From positions 1 through 33,445 of the forward strand of contig NZ_WSQA01000021.1 of assembly GCF_009768885.1 (NCBI RefSeq): 33,445 nt of DNA, in the 5' to 3' direction. A program made the position numbers and the translations under genes. Shown one piece after another: positions 1 to 7,939 of this stretch (positions are counted from its first letter, which is position 1; every line of letters starts with the position of its first letter). The notes beneath the pieces are model-generated. The model did no database searches. It saw only the letters and a list, made by a program, of their open reading frames with translations, and had not been told where the DNA came from. This DNA comes from Sphingobacterium humi (GTDB lineage: Bacteria > Bacteroidota > Bacteroidia > Sphingobacteriales > Sphingobacteriaceae).

Positions 1-102
1 GTGCAGGTGATTGTCAACCTGATCTACTTCTAAAATCTCAAAGTATTCTAAAAGTCCTTCGGGCATCAATAAGGATAGTAATTTACGTTCGGCGTCTTGC
101 AA
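1..102 (-). CDS. Transposase N-terminal fragment, ISAon1/ISL3-like (partial)
   Basis: This is an open frame of 34 codons running off the left edge. It starts at a TTG (102) or at an ATG (66) and contains the segment LLMPEGLLEYFEILEV. That segment resembles, from memory, the N-terminal region of ISAon1-family transposases of Bacteroidota, where a LLPEGLLDYF-type motif opens a short first reading frame that precedes the DDE domain. The DDE domain itself is not visible, so the family call is moderate. The right-hand arm carries the same beginning in the opposite orientation. Confidence 0.5.
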   Translation of the reverse strand, partial: MQDAERKLLSLLMPEGLLEYFEILEVDQVDNHLH

Positions 103-171
103 GGGATTTCGGCTTTAAAGATGCTAAGCTAGGAAATTTTTACTATTCCCCCCAAGAATTCAGCTTGATCC
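1..171 (-). mobile_element. Left insertion-sequence arm (partial, reads out of window)
   Basis: Bases 50-171 are the reverse complement of 33324-33445 with a single mismatch over 122 bp, which is how two copies of one insertion sequence would look. The shared sequence stops at 171, where the inner flanks differ, so 171 is taken as the element end. The arm holds the start of a transposase gene running leftwards. The far end of the element and any target duplication lie outside the window. Confidence 0.75.
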
Positions 172-308
172 GTTAAAGTACGAAGATAGCAACAAAAAAA
201 AACTAAAAGGACAGCAAAGGTATTGGATAACGATACCTGAACACACATAATGAACCTGCTCGTCCATTAATCTTCGATTAAATTATTTCCCAAAAAGCCA
301 TAAATAGA

Positions 309-335
309 AAAAGCCACTGAATCTCAGTGGCTTTT
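309..335 (-). terminator. Terminator of tRNA-Pro
   Basis: The perfect inverted repeat AAAAGCCACTGA / TCAGTGGCTTTT with a three-base loop lies directly past the 3' end of the minus-strand tRNA. A-rich and T-rich flanks would let it act in both directions. Confidence 0.75.
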
Positions 336-338
336 CTG

Positions 339-412
339 TCGGGGTGGCAGGATTCGAACCTACGACCTCCACATCCCAAATGTGGCGCGATACCGGGCTA
401 CGCTACACCCCG
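339..412 (-). tRNA. tRNA-Pro (anticodon TGG)
   Basis: On the minus strand the acceptor stem CGGGGTG pairs with CACCCCG, followed by discriminator A. The anticodon arm is CCACA-TTTGGGA-TGTGG, giving anticodon TGG, and the T arm contains GGTTCGAATCC. The CCA end is not encoded, as expected for this phylum. The total of 74 nt is normal. A terminator follows at once, and a good promoter lies about 25 bases upstream. Confidence 0.95.
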
Positions 413-441
413 AAAAGGTATCACCTTTGTTTTGTGTGGCA

Positions 442-471
442 CAAATATACGGCTAAAATCAATCTTGTCAA
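442..471 (-). promoter_or_regulatory. Promoter of tRNA-Pro
   Basis: On the minus strand TTGACA (471-466) is followed after 16 bases by TATATTTG (449-442), which fits the Bacteroidota -7 consensus TAnnTTTG. Transcription would start near 435, a little ahead of the mature tRNA at 412. Confidence 0.65.
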
Positions 472-581
472 GAGTTTTTTTGTAATTTTTCCTAAACCCT
501 TCATTTCATGGAAATTACAATCAAACAAACACCTATTAAAAAAAATATAAAATTCTATTTCAAAAAACCAATGGAAATATC

Positions 582-589
582 TAATTTTG
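582..589 (+). promoter_or_regulatory. Candidate -7 box for rplS
   Basis: TAATTTTG matches TAnnTTTG, but no clear TTTG -33 box is seen at the usual spacing. The implied leader of about 110 nt is A/T-rich and long for this window. It could hold a ribosomal-protein autoregulatory structure, which I could not resolve by eye. Confidence 0.4.
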
Positions 590-708
590 CACCCACCTCA
601 AATTGAGGAAGATAAAATTTAAAAAAGTATTTTTTTATATCAGATAAAAGCTGTAATATTGCATTCCGATTTTTACAGGATATAAATCGTTTTTAATTAC
701 ACAGAATC

Positions 709-1056
709 ATGGATTTAGTAAAATTTGTAGAAGAACAAGCGGTAGTGAAAAATGAGATTCCCGCTTTCAAAGCTGGAGATACCATTAGCGTTCATTATAA
801 AATTCGCGAAGGAAATAAAGAGCGTGTACAGGTATACCAGGGAGTGGTAATTCAATTAAACAGCGAAGGTGCTAACGCAACTTTTACCGTTCGTAAAATC
901 TCTAACGGTGTAGGTGTTGAACGTATTTTCCCTGTAAACTCGCCTAACATCGAGAAAATTGACATTAACAGCGTAGGTAAAGTACGTCGTGCGAAATTAT
1001 TCTATTTACGCGGACTTACTGGTAAAGCTGCTCGTATCAAATCGAAAAGAGTTTAA
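709..1056 (+). CDS. rplS: 50S ribosomal protein L19
   Basis: The 115-residue protein has the usual length for L19, a protein of the large subunit at the interface with the small subunit. Family features visible are the GDTISVHYKI segment followed by the basic RVQVYQGVVI strand, the TVRKIS-GVGVERIFP core, and the basic tail VRRAKLFYLRGLTGKAARIK. Start and stop agree with the family. The gene stands alone: a terminator follows within about 25 bases and the next gene is on the other strand. In many bacteria rplS follows rpsP-rimM-trmD; that arrangement is absent here. Confidence 0.98.
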   Translation: MDLVKFVEEQAVVKNEIPAFKAGDTISVHYKIREGNKERVQVYQGVVIQLNSEGANATFTVRKISNGVGVERIFPVNSPNIEKIDINSVGKVRRAKLFYLRGLTGKAARIKSKRV

Positions 1057-1078
1057 TTACTATATTTCTTCGGAAAAG

Positions 1079-1112
1079 AAAAGGGCCTTACTTTATGTAA
1101 AGCCCTTTTTTT
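1079..1112 (+). terminator. Terminator of rplS
   Basis: The stem AAGGGC..TTAC / GTAA.GCCCTT has one bulge on each side, a short TTTAT loop and a following T-run. It lies between convergent rplS and the aldo/keto reductase gene. Confidence 0.75.
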
Positions 1113-1135
1113 CGTACCCAGCCCTATCCACATCC

Positions 1136-2125
1136 TTAGTTTTGGATAACGACAGGTTTAGTACCCATTATCGTATCAATCTGCGCCTTCACCTCCTCGG
1201 TCATCAACGGCAACAGCTCCAATGCTTTTAAGTTCTCGGTCAATTGACTTTCTTTGGTCGCCCCTAAAATAGCCGTCGTCACATTCGGATTACTGATACA
1301 CCAGGCAATACTCAAACAAGGCAGGCTCACGCCTAGCTCCTTGGCGAAATCACCAAGCGCACGAATGCGCGCCAATTTATCACTCACCACCGCTTTATCG
1401 CGCAACCATTCATAGCCTTCTAAAGACATGCGCGAGCCATCTGGTATACCTTCATTGTATTTCCCGGTCAAGATACCTGATGCCAAAGGGCTCCAAATGG
1501 TGGTACCCATACCCACGTTTCTAAAAATCGGCTCATAATCTACCTCCACCCGGCGGCGATTGAACAAATTATACTCCGGTTGCTCTACAGCCGGCCCTTC
1601 AAGTCCCATTTCCTTCGCGTGCATGTGCGCTTCCATAATTTCTGCGGCCGACCATTCCGAGGTTCCCCAATAAAAAATCTTCCCTTGCTGAATCAGCGTA
1701 TTCATGGTGCGCACAACCTCTGCAATAGGCACATTGGGATCCGGACGGTGGCAATAATACAAGTCAAGGTACTCCACTTGCATACGCTGCAAAGCCTCGT
1801 GGCACGCCTCCATCAAATGTTTACGGCTAAGCCCATGCTGGTTAGGCTTCTTGTCGGCACCTTTCCAGCCAAAGTAGGCCTTACTGGACAGCACATAAGA
1901 CGAACGATCCCAATTCACCTTGCGCAGCACACGCCCCATCATCTCCTCCGACAAACCCGCGGAATACACCTCCGCATTATCAAAGAAATTAACACCCGCA
2001 TCATAAGCCTGCATCATCAAGCGTTCATTGGTATAATCATCGGTTTGTCGGGCAAAAGTTACCCAAGAGCCAAAGGAAAGCACGCTAAGTTGCAATCCCG
2101 ATTTTCCCATTCTTCTATAGTCCAT
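1136..2125 (-). CDS. Aldo/keto reductase (potassium-channel beta-subunit-like)
   Basis: This is a cytoplasmic NADPH-dependent oxidoreductase with an (alpha/beta)8 barrel of 329 residues. The catalytic tetrad of the superfamily is visible: Asp49 and Tyr54 in DNAEVY, Lys82 in SSKAYFG, and His126 in YYCHRPD. The N-terminus YRRMGKSGLQLSVLSFGSW and the AILGATKESQL segment near the C-terminus (NADP phosphate binding) are typical of the AKR6/YghZ-type branch related to eukaryotic Kv-beta subunits. The natural substrate cannot be told from sequence; this branch reduces small aldehydes such as methylglyoxal. It is convergent with rplS and divergent from pyrG. Confidence 0.92.
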   Translation of the reverse strand: MDYRRMGKSGLQLSVLSFGSWVTFARQTDDYTNERLMMQAYDAGVNFFDNAEVYSAGLSEEMMGRVLRKVNWDRSSYVLSSKAYFGWKGADKKPNQHGLSRKHLMEACHEALQRMQVEYLDLYYCHRPDPNVPIAEVVRTMNTLIQQGKIFYWGTSEWSAAEIMEAHMHAKEMGLEGPAVEQPEYNLFNRRRVEVDYEPIFRNVGMGTTIWSPLASGILTGKYNEGIPDGSRMSLEGYEWLRDKAVVSDKLARIRALGDFAKELGVSLPCLSIAWCISNPNVTTAILGATKESQLTENLKALELLPLMTEEVKAQIDTIMGTKPVVIQN

Positions 2126-2141
2126 GTTCTATTATTTTTAT

Positions 2142-2149
2142 TAAAGTTA
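2142..2149 (-). promoter_or_regulatory. Candidate -7 box for the aldo/keto reductase gene
   Basis: The minus strand reads TAACTTTA, seven of eight to TAnnTTTG, with a TTTC about 20 bases upstream. It would give a leader of roughly 10 bases. Confidence 0.35.
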
Positions 2150-2289
2150 ATCCAATTCACGCAGAAATTCGAAACATCCTGCCAACAGTTTGAAATTTTT
2201 CCGTCCTTTTGAAAGCCAAAAAGCAGCTTGATTAGCCTCAACAAATTAATCTTCAAAGCAATCCATGCATTTTTGCGAAAGCATATTTT

Positions 2290-2368
2290 TTTGGAACGTA
2301 TTGAATAATATTTTGTACCTTTGTATCCCGTACATAGAGCAGATGAGACGCCATAAAAAGAGCTCATC
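2290..2368 (+). promoter_or_regulatory. pyrG promoter and short leader hairpin
   Basis: TTTG (2290-2293) and TACCTTTG (2316-2323), 22 bases apart, match the Bacteroidota -33/-7 pair. The start would be near 2330, giving a leader of about 60 nt. In that leader GATGAG (2342-2347) can pair with CTCATC (2363-2368) just before the pyrG start. No T-run follows, so it is not a classical attenuator. Confidence 0.6.
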
Positions 2369-2392
2369 CTATATTAGAAATCCATTATTGCT

Positions 2393-4003
2393 ATGACTAA
2401 ATATATCTTTGTTACGGGCGGCGTAACTTCGTCGTTGGGGAAAGGAATTATTGCTGCTTCCCTTGCTAAACTTCTTCAGGCACGCGGTTTTAAAGTAACC
2501 ATCCAAAAGTTTGACCCGTACATCAATATCGATCCAGGAACACTGAACCCATATGAACATGGCGAATGCTATGTGACAGAAGATGGGGCAGAAACCGACT
2601 TGGACTTAGGTCACTACGAACGTTTTCTGAACGTACCTACCTCGCAGGCAAATAACGTAACAACCGGCCGTATCTACAGCCATGTTATCGAGCAAGAGCG
2701 GGCAGGTGCCTACTTAGGAAAAACCGTTCAAGTAGTACCACACATTACCGATGAAATTAAACGTCGCATGTTAATGTTAGGACAAACCGGCAAATACGAC
2801 ATCGTCATTACCGAATTAGGTGGAACCGTGGGCGACATCGAGTCCTTACCATTTATTGAATCCGTGCGTCAGTTACGTTGGGAGTTGGGAAACAACGATT
2901 CCTTAGTAATTCACTTAACCTTAGTTCCTTACTTAGCAGCCGCAGGTGAACTAAAAACAAAACCTACACAACACTCGGTAAAAACCTTATTGGAATACGG
3001 TGTACAGCCGGATATTTTAGTTTGTAGAACCGAACACAAATTAAACAACGACATTCGCAAGAAGCTAGCCTTATTCTGCAATGTAAACATCAATGCGGTA
3101 GTCGAGTCTATTGACGCCCCTACCATCTATGATGTACCGTTGAATATGTTGAGAGAGCAATTGGATAAAACAGTCTTAGCAAAATTAAAACTTTCAACCA
3201 AGGCCGAACCCGATTTAGAAAACTGGAAAGCCTTCTTAGGCCGCCTAAAAAACCCAACCAACGAAGTAAACATAGGTTTGGTGGGTAAATATGTGGAATT
3301 GCCAGATGCGTATAAGTCCATTTCCGAAGCCTTCATTCATGCCGGTTCCAGCAATGAAACCAAAGTGAAGGTGCAATATATTGCTGCGGAAAGTGTAAAC
3401 GATGAAAACGTAGCAGAGAAACTGAAAGGCTTAGACGGCGTATTAGTTGCTCCAGGCTTTGGCGAACGCGGATTAGATGGTAAACTAAGCACCATTAAAT
3501 TCGTACGTGAGCATAAAATTCCATTCTTTGGTATCTGTTTAGGAATGCAATGTTCCGTAATCGAGTTTGGTAGAAACGTATTGGGCCTAAAAGGAGCCAA
3601 TAGTTTTGAAATGGATGAAAACACCCCTCATCCGGTTATCAACTTGATGGAAGAGCAGAAAAACATCACCAACATGGGTGGTACCATGCGCTTAGGCGCC
3701 TACGATTGTGAAATTAAAAAGGGCACAAAAGCCTACGCAATCTACGGGAAAAGTAAAATTTCTGAAAGACATCGTCATCGTTACGAATTCAATAACGCCT
3801 ACTTAAAAGACTATGAAAAGGCCGGTATGATTGCCTCAGGCGTGAATCCGGAGACCGGATTAGTTGAAATTGTAGAATTAAAAGATCACCCATTCTTCGT
3901 GGCTGGGCAATTTCACCCAGAATTAAAGTCAACAGTGGTAAATCCTCACCCACTTTTTGTTAGCTTTGTAGCCGCTTCGTTAGCACACAAAAAATCTAAG
4001 TAG
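2393..4003 (+). CDS. pyrG: CTP synthase
   Basis: CTP synthase converts UTP to CTP using ATP and glutamine in the cytoplasm. At 536 residues it has normal length. The synthetase domain starts with GGVTSSLGKG (residues 9-18, nucleotide loop) and contains DPYINIDPGTLNPYEHGE and TELGGTVGDIE. The class I glutamine amidotransferase domain follows, with oxyanion segment LVAPGFGERG, nucleophile Cys382 in FGICLGMQC and the His508/Glu510 pair in GQFHPE. All catalytic residues are intact. yidC follows 36 bases after the stop without a visible terminator, so the two are probably co-transcribed. Confidence 0.98.
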   Translation: MTKYIFVTGGVTSSLGKGIIAASLAKLLQARGFKVTIQKFDPYINIDPGTLNPYEHGECYVTEDGAETDLDLGHYERFLNVPTSQANNVTTGRIYSHVIEQERAGAYLGKTVQVVPHITDEIKRRMLMLGQTGKYDIVITELGGTVGDIESLPFIESVRQLRWELGNNDSLVIHLTLVPYLAAAGELKTKPTQHSVKTLLEYGVQPDILVCRTEHKLNNDIRKKLALFCNVNINAVVESIDAPTIYDVPLNMLREQLDKTVLAKLKLSTKAEPDLENWKAFLGRLKNPTNEVNIGLVGKYVELPDAYKSISEAFIHAGSSNETKVKVQYIAAESVNDENVAEKLKGLDGVLVAPGFGERGLDGKLSTIKFVREHKIPFFGICLGMQCSVIEFGRNVLGLKGANSFEMDENTPHPVINLMEEQKNITNMGGTMRLGAYDCEIKKGTKAYAIYGKSKISERHRHRYEFNNAYLKDYEKAGMIASGVNPETGLVEIVELKDHPFFVAGQFHPELKSTVVNPHPLFVSFVAASLAHKKSK

Positions 4004-4039
4004 TACTTTACCAAGCGACAATACAGTAAAAAATAAACA

Positions 4040-5863
4040 ATGGATAGAAACAACCTATTAGGATTCATCTTAATCTTTGCCATTCTGGCGGGCTCCTTCT
4101 ACCTCATGAAGCCTTCTCAGGATGAGATCAAAAAAGAACAACAGCTTCAAGACTCCTTAAAAAGAGTGAAAGACGGGGTAGTTTTGCCGACAGACAGCAG
4201 CAAAACCATCGCACAAGCAAGCCCTGTTGTTGATTCTGCAGCCTTAAAACAACCTTTCGGCGCAGCATCATTTGGCACAGAGCAGTTGATCAGCTTAGAA
4301 AACGAACGTATAGCCGTAAAAATCAGTACCAAAGGTGGACGCGTTAAAACCGTAGAACTAAAAGAAGAAACAAACTTCGACGGTTCTAAATTGGTGTTAT
4401 TTGATGGCGACCAAAACCGTTTCGGATTAGAATTTAACATTCCCGGCAAAGCGGTTCAAACCAACGACCTATACTTCCAACCGCAAGGTGAAGGCTTTAC
4501 CGTAGCGGGCAGCGATGCTAAATCGGTGACTTTACGCTTAAGCTATAGCCCTGAACAATATATCGATTATATCTACAGCTTAGCGGGAAATGACTATAAC
4601 TTAAAATTAGACATCCGCACGGTAGGGTTAAACGACCTGATTGATGTGAAGAACAAAAGCTTATTGTTAGACTGGGAAACCAGCCTCTCGCAAAAAGAGC
4701 GTAACATTAAGTCGGAACGTGAGAAGTCGGCCATCTTCTACCGCGACACCGAAGGCAATGTAGATCACCTTTCGGAAACCAGCGACGAGAAAGAAACCGT
4801 GGAAGAGAAACTTTCTTGGATTGCCTACAAGCAACACTTCTTCTCGATTGTGTTAACCAGCAAAGAAGGCTTTAGCAACAGCAACCTGGCTTCAACGGTG
4901 GCTACACAAGATAGCTTGGTGAAGTTTTACCAAACCAAAGCAGAGTTAGCCTATACCGGACAAAAAGAAAACAACTATGGTTTTAGCTTTTTCTTCGGCC
5001 CTAACAAATACAAAACCCTAAAAGCAGAAGGAAACGACTTCAATAAAATCATCAATATGGGATGGGGACCAATGGGATGGATCAACAAATTCATCACCGT
5101 GCCGATCTTCGATTTCTTAGATGGTTTCAATATGAACTATGGTATCGTGATATTAATTTTAACCCTATTCTTAAAATTAATCATGTTCCCATTAACCTTC
5201 AAATCTTACCAATCGATGGCGAAAATGCGCGTGTTAAAACCGCAATTAGATGCCATTAAAGAGAAGGTAGGTGAAGACAATGCCATGCTATTGCAGCAGG
5301 AGCAAATGAAGCTTTACAAGCAAGCCGGTGTGAATCCACTGGGCGGATGTTTACCTTTATTATTGCAAATGCCATTTACCCTTGCCTTCTTCTTCTTCTT
5401 CCCGAACTTGTTCGAGCTGCGTGGAGAAAGCTTCCTATGGGTAAAAGACTTGTCGACATACGATGCGCCAATCACCTTCGCACCAATCTTCGGTGTAGAT
5501 CACATTTCCTTTATGTGTATCTTGATGACCTTGACCACCCTGTTGACAACCTGGTATAACAACGCCACGTCAGGCGCAGCCAACAACCAGATGAAATACA
5601 TCGGCTACATTATGCCATTGGTATTCTTCTTTGTGTTGAACAGCTTCCCTGCAGGTTTGAACTACTACTACTTCCTATCGGCGATCTTAACCTTCTTAAC
5701 GCAATTTATCATCCGTCAATTTATTGATGATGACACCATCCTTGCGAAAATTGAAGAGAAGAAAAAACAACCGCAATCGGAAAAGAAAAACTCTTTCCAG
5801 AAGAAAATGGAAGAAATGATGCGTGCACAACAAGCTGCACAGCAGAATAAAAACAAAAACTAA
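4040..5863 (+). CDS. yidC: Membrane protein insertase YidC
   Basis: YidC inserts and folds inner-membrane proteins, alone or with SecYEG. The 607-residue protein starts with a single membrane helix (about residues 7-23). A large periplasmic domain follows to about residue 340. The conserved insertase core of hydrophobic segments then begins near residue 367 with GIVILILTLFLKLIMFPLTF. The cytoplasmic hairpin after it (MAKMRVLKPQLDAIKEK) and the GGCLPLLLQMPF segment are family hallmarks. The basic tail, rich in Lys and Gln, resembles the ribosome-binding tails of other YidC proteins. It is second in a likely pyrG-yidC operon and ends at a strong terminator. Confidence 0.97.
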   Translation: MDRNNLLGFILIFAILAGSFYLMKPSQDEIKKEQQLQDSLKRVKDGVVLPTDSSKTIAQASPVVDSAALKQPFGAASFGTEQLISLENERIAVKISTKGGRVKTVELKEETNFDGSKLVLFDGDQNRFGLEFNIPGKAVQTNDLYFQPQGEGFTVAGSDAKSVTLRLSYSPEQYIDYIYSLAGNDYNLKLDIRTVGLNDLIDVKNKSLLLDWETSLSQKERNIKSEREKSAIFYRDTEGNVDHLSETSDEKETVEEKLSWIAYKQHFFSIVLTSKEGFSNSNLASTVATQDSLVKFYQTKAELAYTGQKENNYGFSFFFGPNKYKTLKAEGNDFNKIINMGWGPMGWINKFITVPIFDFLDGFNMNYGIVILILTLFLKLIMFPLTFKSYQSMAKMRVLKPQLDAIKEKVGEDNAMLLQQEQMKLYKQAGVNPLGGCLPLLLQMPFTLAFFFFFPNLFELRGESFLWVKDLSTYDAPITFAPIFGVDHISFMCILMTLTTLLTTWYNNATSGAANNQMKYIGYIMPLVFFFVLNSFPAGLNYYYFLSAILTFLTQFIIRQFIDDDTILAKIEEKKKQPQSEKKNSFQKKMEEMMRAQQAAQQNKNKN

Positions 5864-5889
5864 GCAAGCCATACTTGTAAGAAAGAATA

Positions 5890-5923
5890 AGCAAGCCCGA
5901 GGGAAACCCCTCGGGCTTGTTTG
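5890..5923 (+). terminator. Terminator of pyrG-yidC
   Basis: The G/C-rich inverted repeat CAAGCCCGAGG / CCTCGGGCTTG around a GAAA-containing loop begins about 27 bases after the yidC stop. It is followed by a T-rich stretch. Confidence 0.8.
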
Positions 5924-5980
5924 CTATTGTTTGGAGAGGGTGGGTGATTTGCTATAGACTGCTTTGGTTTAACCCCATTG

Positions 5981-6048
5981 CTCTCCCCTTTCACTCCCCT
6001 TTCAAACCCGTATATAAGCCCTTTGCAAAGGGGAAGGTAAGGGGAGAG
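5981..6048. repeat. Large imperfect inverted repeat in the yidC/acyl-CoA dehydrogenase gap
   Basis: Two 23-base arms (5981-6003 and 6026-6048) are complementary except for their centre and one end. The outer part is CTCTCCCCTT / AAGGGGAGAG. Overlapping the inner end is a perfect 14-bp palindrome CCCTTTGCAAAGGG (6019-6032). It has no long T-run and looks like a dispersed intergenic repeat rather than a terminator. Other genomic copies cannot be checked here. Confidence 0.6.
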
Positions 6049-6070
6049 AAAAAGGTAATGAAAGCATGAA

Positions 6071-6094
6071 AAAAGCGCCTGAGTAGGCGCTTTT
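6071..6094. terminator. Bidirectional terminator between yidC and the acyl-CoA dehydrogenase gene
   Basis: The perfect 10-bp stem AAAAGCGCCT / AGGCGCTTTT has loop GAGT and A-runs on one side and T-runs on the other. It can serve convergent transcripts, mainly that of the acyl-CoA dehydrogenase gene coming from the right. Confidence 0.7.
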
Positions 6095-6224
6095 AAGAGC
6101 GATGTTATATCTAGTTACTTTAATATCAAGTAGTTTTCATTAGAAAACGACCAACGACATGCTTGATCAAGACACTTATAGTAAACATGTTATTCACATA
6201 ATTGATTGCATTGACGTACCAGTC

Positions 6225-6352
6225 GTTCGTGGTTCGACTCCGCTCACCATGACAAAGCCATGACAAAGCCATGACAAAACGATGACAACACGTCTAAATA
6301 CTAAATACTAACACCCCTACTCTCACATCTCAAATCTCATATCTCATATCTC
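6225..6352. repeat. Composite repeat: GTCAT-type core, 11-bp tandem units and heptamers
   Basis: The segment holds TTCGACTCCGCTCACCATGACA, a variant of the common Bacteroidota intergenic repeat, then three 11-bp units CCATGACAAAG starting at 6247, 6258 and 6269 plus a degenerate fourth. Two TAAATAC heptamers follow (6295-6308). A run of CTCATAT-type heptamers (6322-6352) ends one base before the stop of the minus-strand acyl-CoA dehydrogenase gene. No coding sequence was recognised in the whole 5924-6352 gap. Confidence 0.7.
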
Positions 6353-7702
6353 CTACACAAACGCACTATACCCCGTTATGCTTCTTCCTACAATCAGGGA
6401 GTTAATTTCTTTGGTTCCTTCGTAGGAGTAGATGGCTTCGGCGTCGGCGAGGAAGCGGGCGACATTATATTCCAAAAGGATGCCGTTTCCGCCCATCACC
6501 TCGCGGGCGCGGGATACGATATCGCGGGTTCGTAAGGTACAGAATACCTTAGCGAGAGAAGCGTGTTCGTCTTTAAGTTTATCATCGTCTTGCAATTCCG
6601 AAAGGCGGAATACGAGGGTCTGCATGGCTGTGAGGTTGGATAGCATTTCCACCAGGTGATTCTGGATCAGCTGGAAGGAAGCGATGGGTTTTCCGAACTG
6701 CTCGCGTTGCAGGGTATATTCCAGAGCATTCTCATAGGCCCCACGAGCACAGCCTACGGCCATCCAGGCAACGCCGGCACGGGTCATTTGCAATACCTTG
6801 GCTGTATCTTTAAAGCTGTTGGCATTTGGCAAGCGATCCGCCTCCGGCACTTCACAGTTGGTTAGGGTAATTAAGCCGTTTTGAACAATGCGCAAGGCCA
6901 TCTTTCCTTTTATTTTTTCGACGGCAAAGCCCGGGTTTTCCTTACGAACGATAAAGCCTTTCACCTGCTGATCGTCAAGGTCGCGCGCCCAGATAATAGT
7001 AATATCAGAAAAAGTAGAGTTACCGATCCATTTTTTCTGTCCGTTCAGCACCCACTTATCGCCTTCGCGTTTGCAGGTGGTCGTCAGTCCGCCGGCAGTT
7101 CCTGATCCTACCAAAGGTTCCGTAAGGCCAAAGGCCCCAATCTTCTTCAGCTGTTGCATGGCAGGCAGCCATTCCTGCTTTTGGGCATCCGAGCCACACA
7201 TATAAATGGAGCCCATGGCCAAGCCGCTTTGCACGCCCAAGAAGGTAGCGATGGAAGGATCGATACGGCCGAATTCGCTGGCAATAATTCCATCCATTAA
7301 AGATGTTCCGCCGGCACAGCCATAGCCTTCATATACATAACCACATACATTCAGCTCGGCCAGCTTGGGAATAATTTCGAAGGGAAATTCATCGTGCAGC
7401 CAATAATTATTGACCAGGGGTTTTATTTCGGCCTCCAAAAAGGCGCGTACTTTCATTTGCAGGGCCCGATCTTCGGGGGAAAGCTTGGCAGAAACGTCAT
7501 AAAAATCGGCATTAATAGCTGGGGGATCCTTTTTTTTCTTGCTGCCGGTCAGCATTTTCATTGCCATTTTCAGCTGATTTTCGTCCATTTTTGATACAGC
7601 GCCTAAAACTTCCGCTAAATCTACTTTTTTTGAAATCTTCTCCAATTGCGCCATATCCACTGATTTAATGAGCTTTAGGATGTTCTTTATCTTATCTAAC
7701 AT
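6353..7702 (-). CDS. Acyl-CoA dehydrogenase (glutaryl-CoA dehydrogenase/ACOX4-like)
   Basis: This is a FAD flavoenzyme that oxidises acyl-CoA to the 2,3-enoyl-CoA and passes electrons to ETF. The N-terminal helical domain begins near residue 70. The FAD loop GAFGLTEPLVGSGTAGG, the KWIGNSTFSD strand and the C-terminal helices with REQFGKPIASFQLIQ, GGNGIL and YSYEGTKEIN follow. The Glu of YEGT (about residue 428) is the expected catalytic base. Overall similarity is closest to the glutaryl-CoA dehydrogenase/plant ACOX4 branch. An extra Lys-rich, helical N-terminal extension of about 60 residues is unusual. At 449 residues it is longer than the usual 380-400. The substrate is not determined. Confidence 0.9.
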   Translation of the reverse strand: MLDKIKNILKLIKSVDMAQLEKISKKVDLAEVLGAVSKMDENQLKMAMKMLTGSKKKKDPPAINADFYDVSAKLSPEDRALQMKVRAFLEAEIKPLVNNYWLHDEFPFEIIPKLAELNVCGYVYEGYGCAGGTSLMDGIIASEFGRIDPSIATFLGVQSGLAMGSIYMCGSDAQKQEWLPAMQQLKKIGAFGLTEPLVGSGTAGGLTTTCKREGDKWVLNGQKKWIGNSTFSDITIIWARDLDDQQVKGFIVRKENPGFAVEKIKGKMALRIVQNGLITLTNCEVPEADRLPNANSFKDTAKVLQMTRAGVAWMAVGCARGAYENALEYTLQREQFGKPIASFQLIQNHLVEMLSNLTAMQTLVFRLSELQDDDKLKDEHASLAKVFCTLRTRDIVSRAREVMGGNGILLEYNVARFLADAEAIYSYEGTKEINSLIVGRSITGYSAFV

Positions 7703-7725
7703 AGTCTTCGTTTAAGAATTTAACA

Positions 7726-7733
7726 GAAATATA
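7726..7733 (-). promoter_or_regulatory. Candidate -7 box of the acyl-CoA dehydrogenase gene
   Basis: The minus strand reads TATATTTC, seven of eight to TAnnTTTG, with a TTTGC about 22 bases upstream. The leader would be around 17 bases. It shares a 237-bp divergent gap with the small lipoprotein gene. Confidence 0.4.
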
Positions 7734-7752
7734 ATAAAAAATGTTTTTTATT

Positions 7753-7783
7753 GTTGCAAATCAACAAAACAGTAGTATATTTG
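7753..7783 (+). promoter_or_regulatory. Promoter of the small lipoprotein gene
   Basis: TATATTTG (7776-7783) is a perfect Bacteroidota -7 box, with TTG (7754-7756) 19 bases upstream as -33. Transcription near 7790 gives a leader of about 150 nt. That leader contains an AGGAGGT (from about 7827), a repeated GGTTAC and the palindrome AAACAAATTTGTTT (7903-7916). Confidence 0.65.
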
Positions 7784-7939
7784 CGCTGCTCAAAGCAAAT
7801 AACTAAAATTAAACAACTGAAACACAGGAGGTTTAATAAAAATTTAAAATAAAGTTATTTTTTGGGTTACCTTTTATAGGTTACGGGTATTAAAGATTAA
7901 ATAAACAAATTTGTTTCAACTAAATAGAAAATTAAAAAA

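Noticed and set aside
344..550. Plus-strand open frame of 68 codons
   Set aside because: It runs through the antisense of tRNA-Pro and its promoter, so it is not a gene.
1580..2212. Long antisense frame of 210 codons
   Set aside because: It is the shadow of the aldo/keto reductase gene, which has all catalytic residues.
6225..6250. GGTTCGACTCC resembling a tRNA T arm
   Set aside because: No acceptor, anticodon or D arm can be formed around it; it fits the common GTCAT-type intergenic repeat better.
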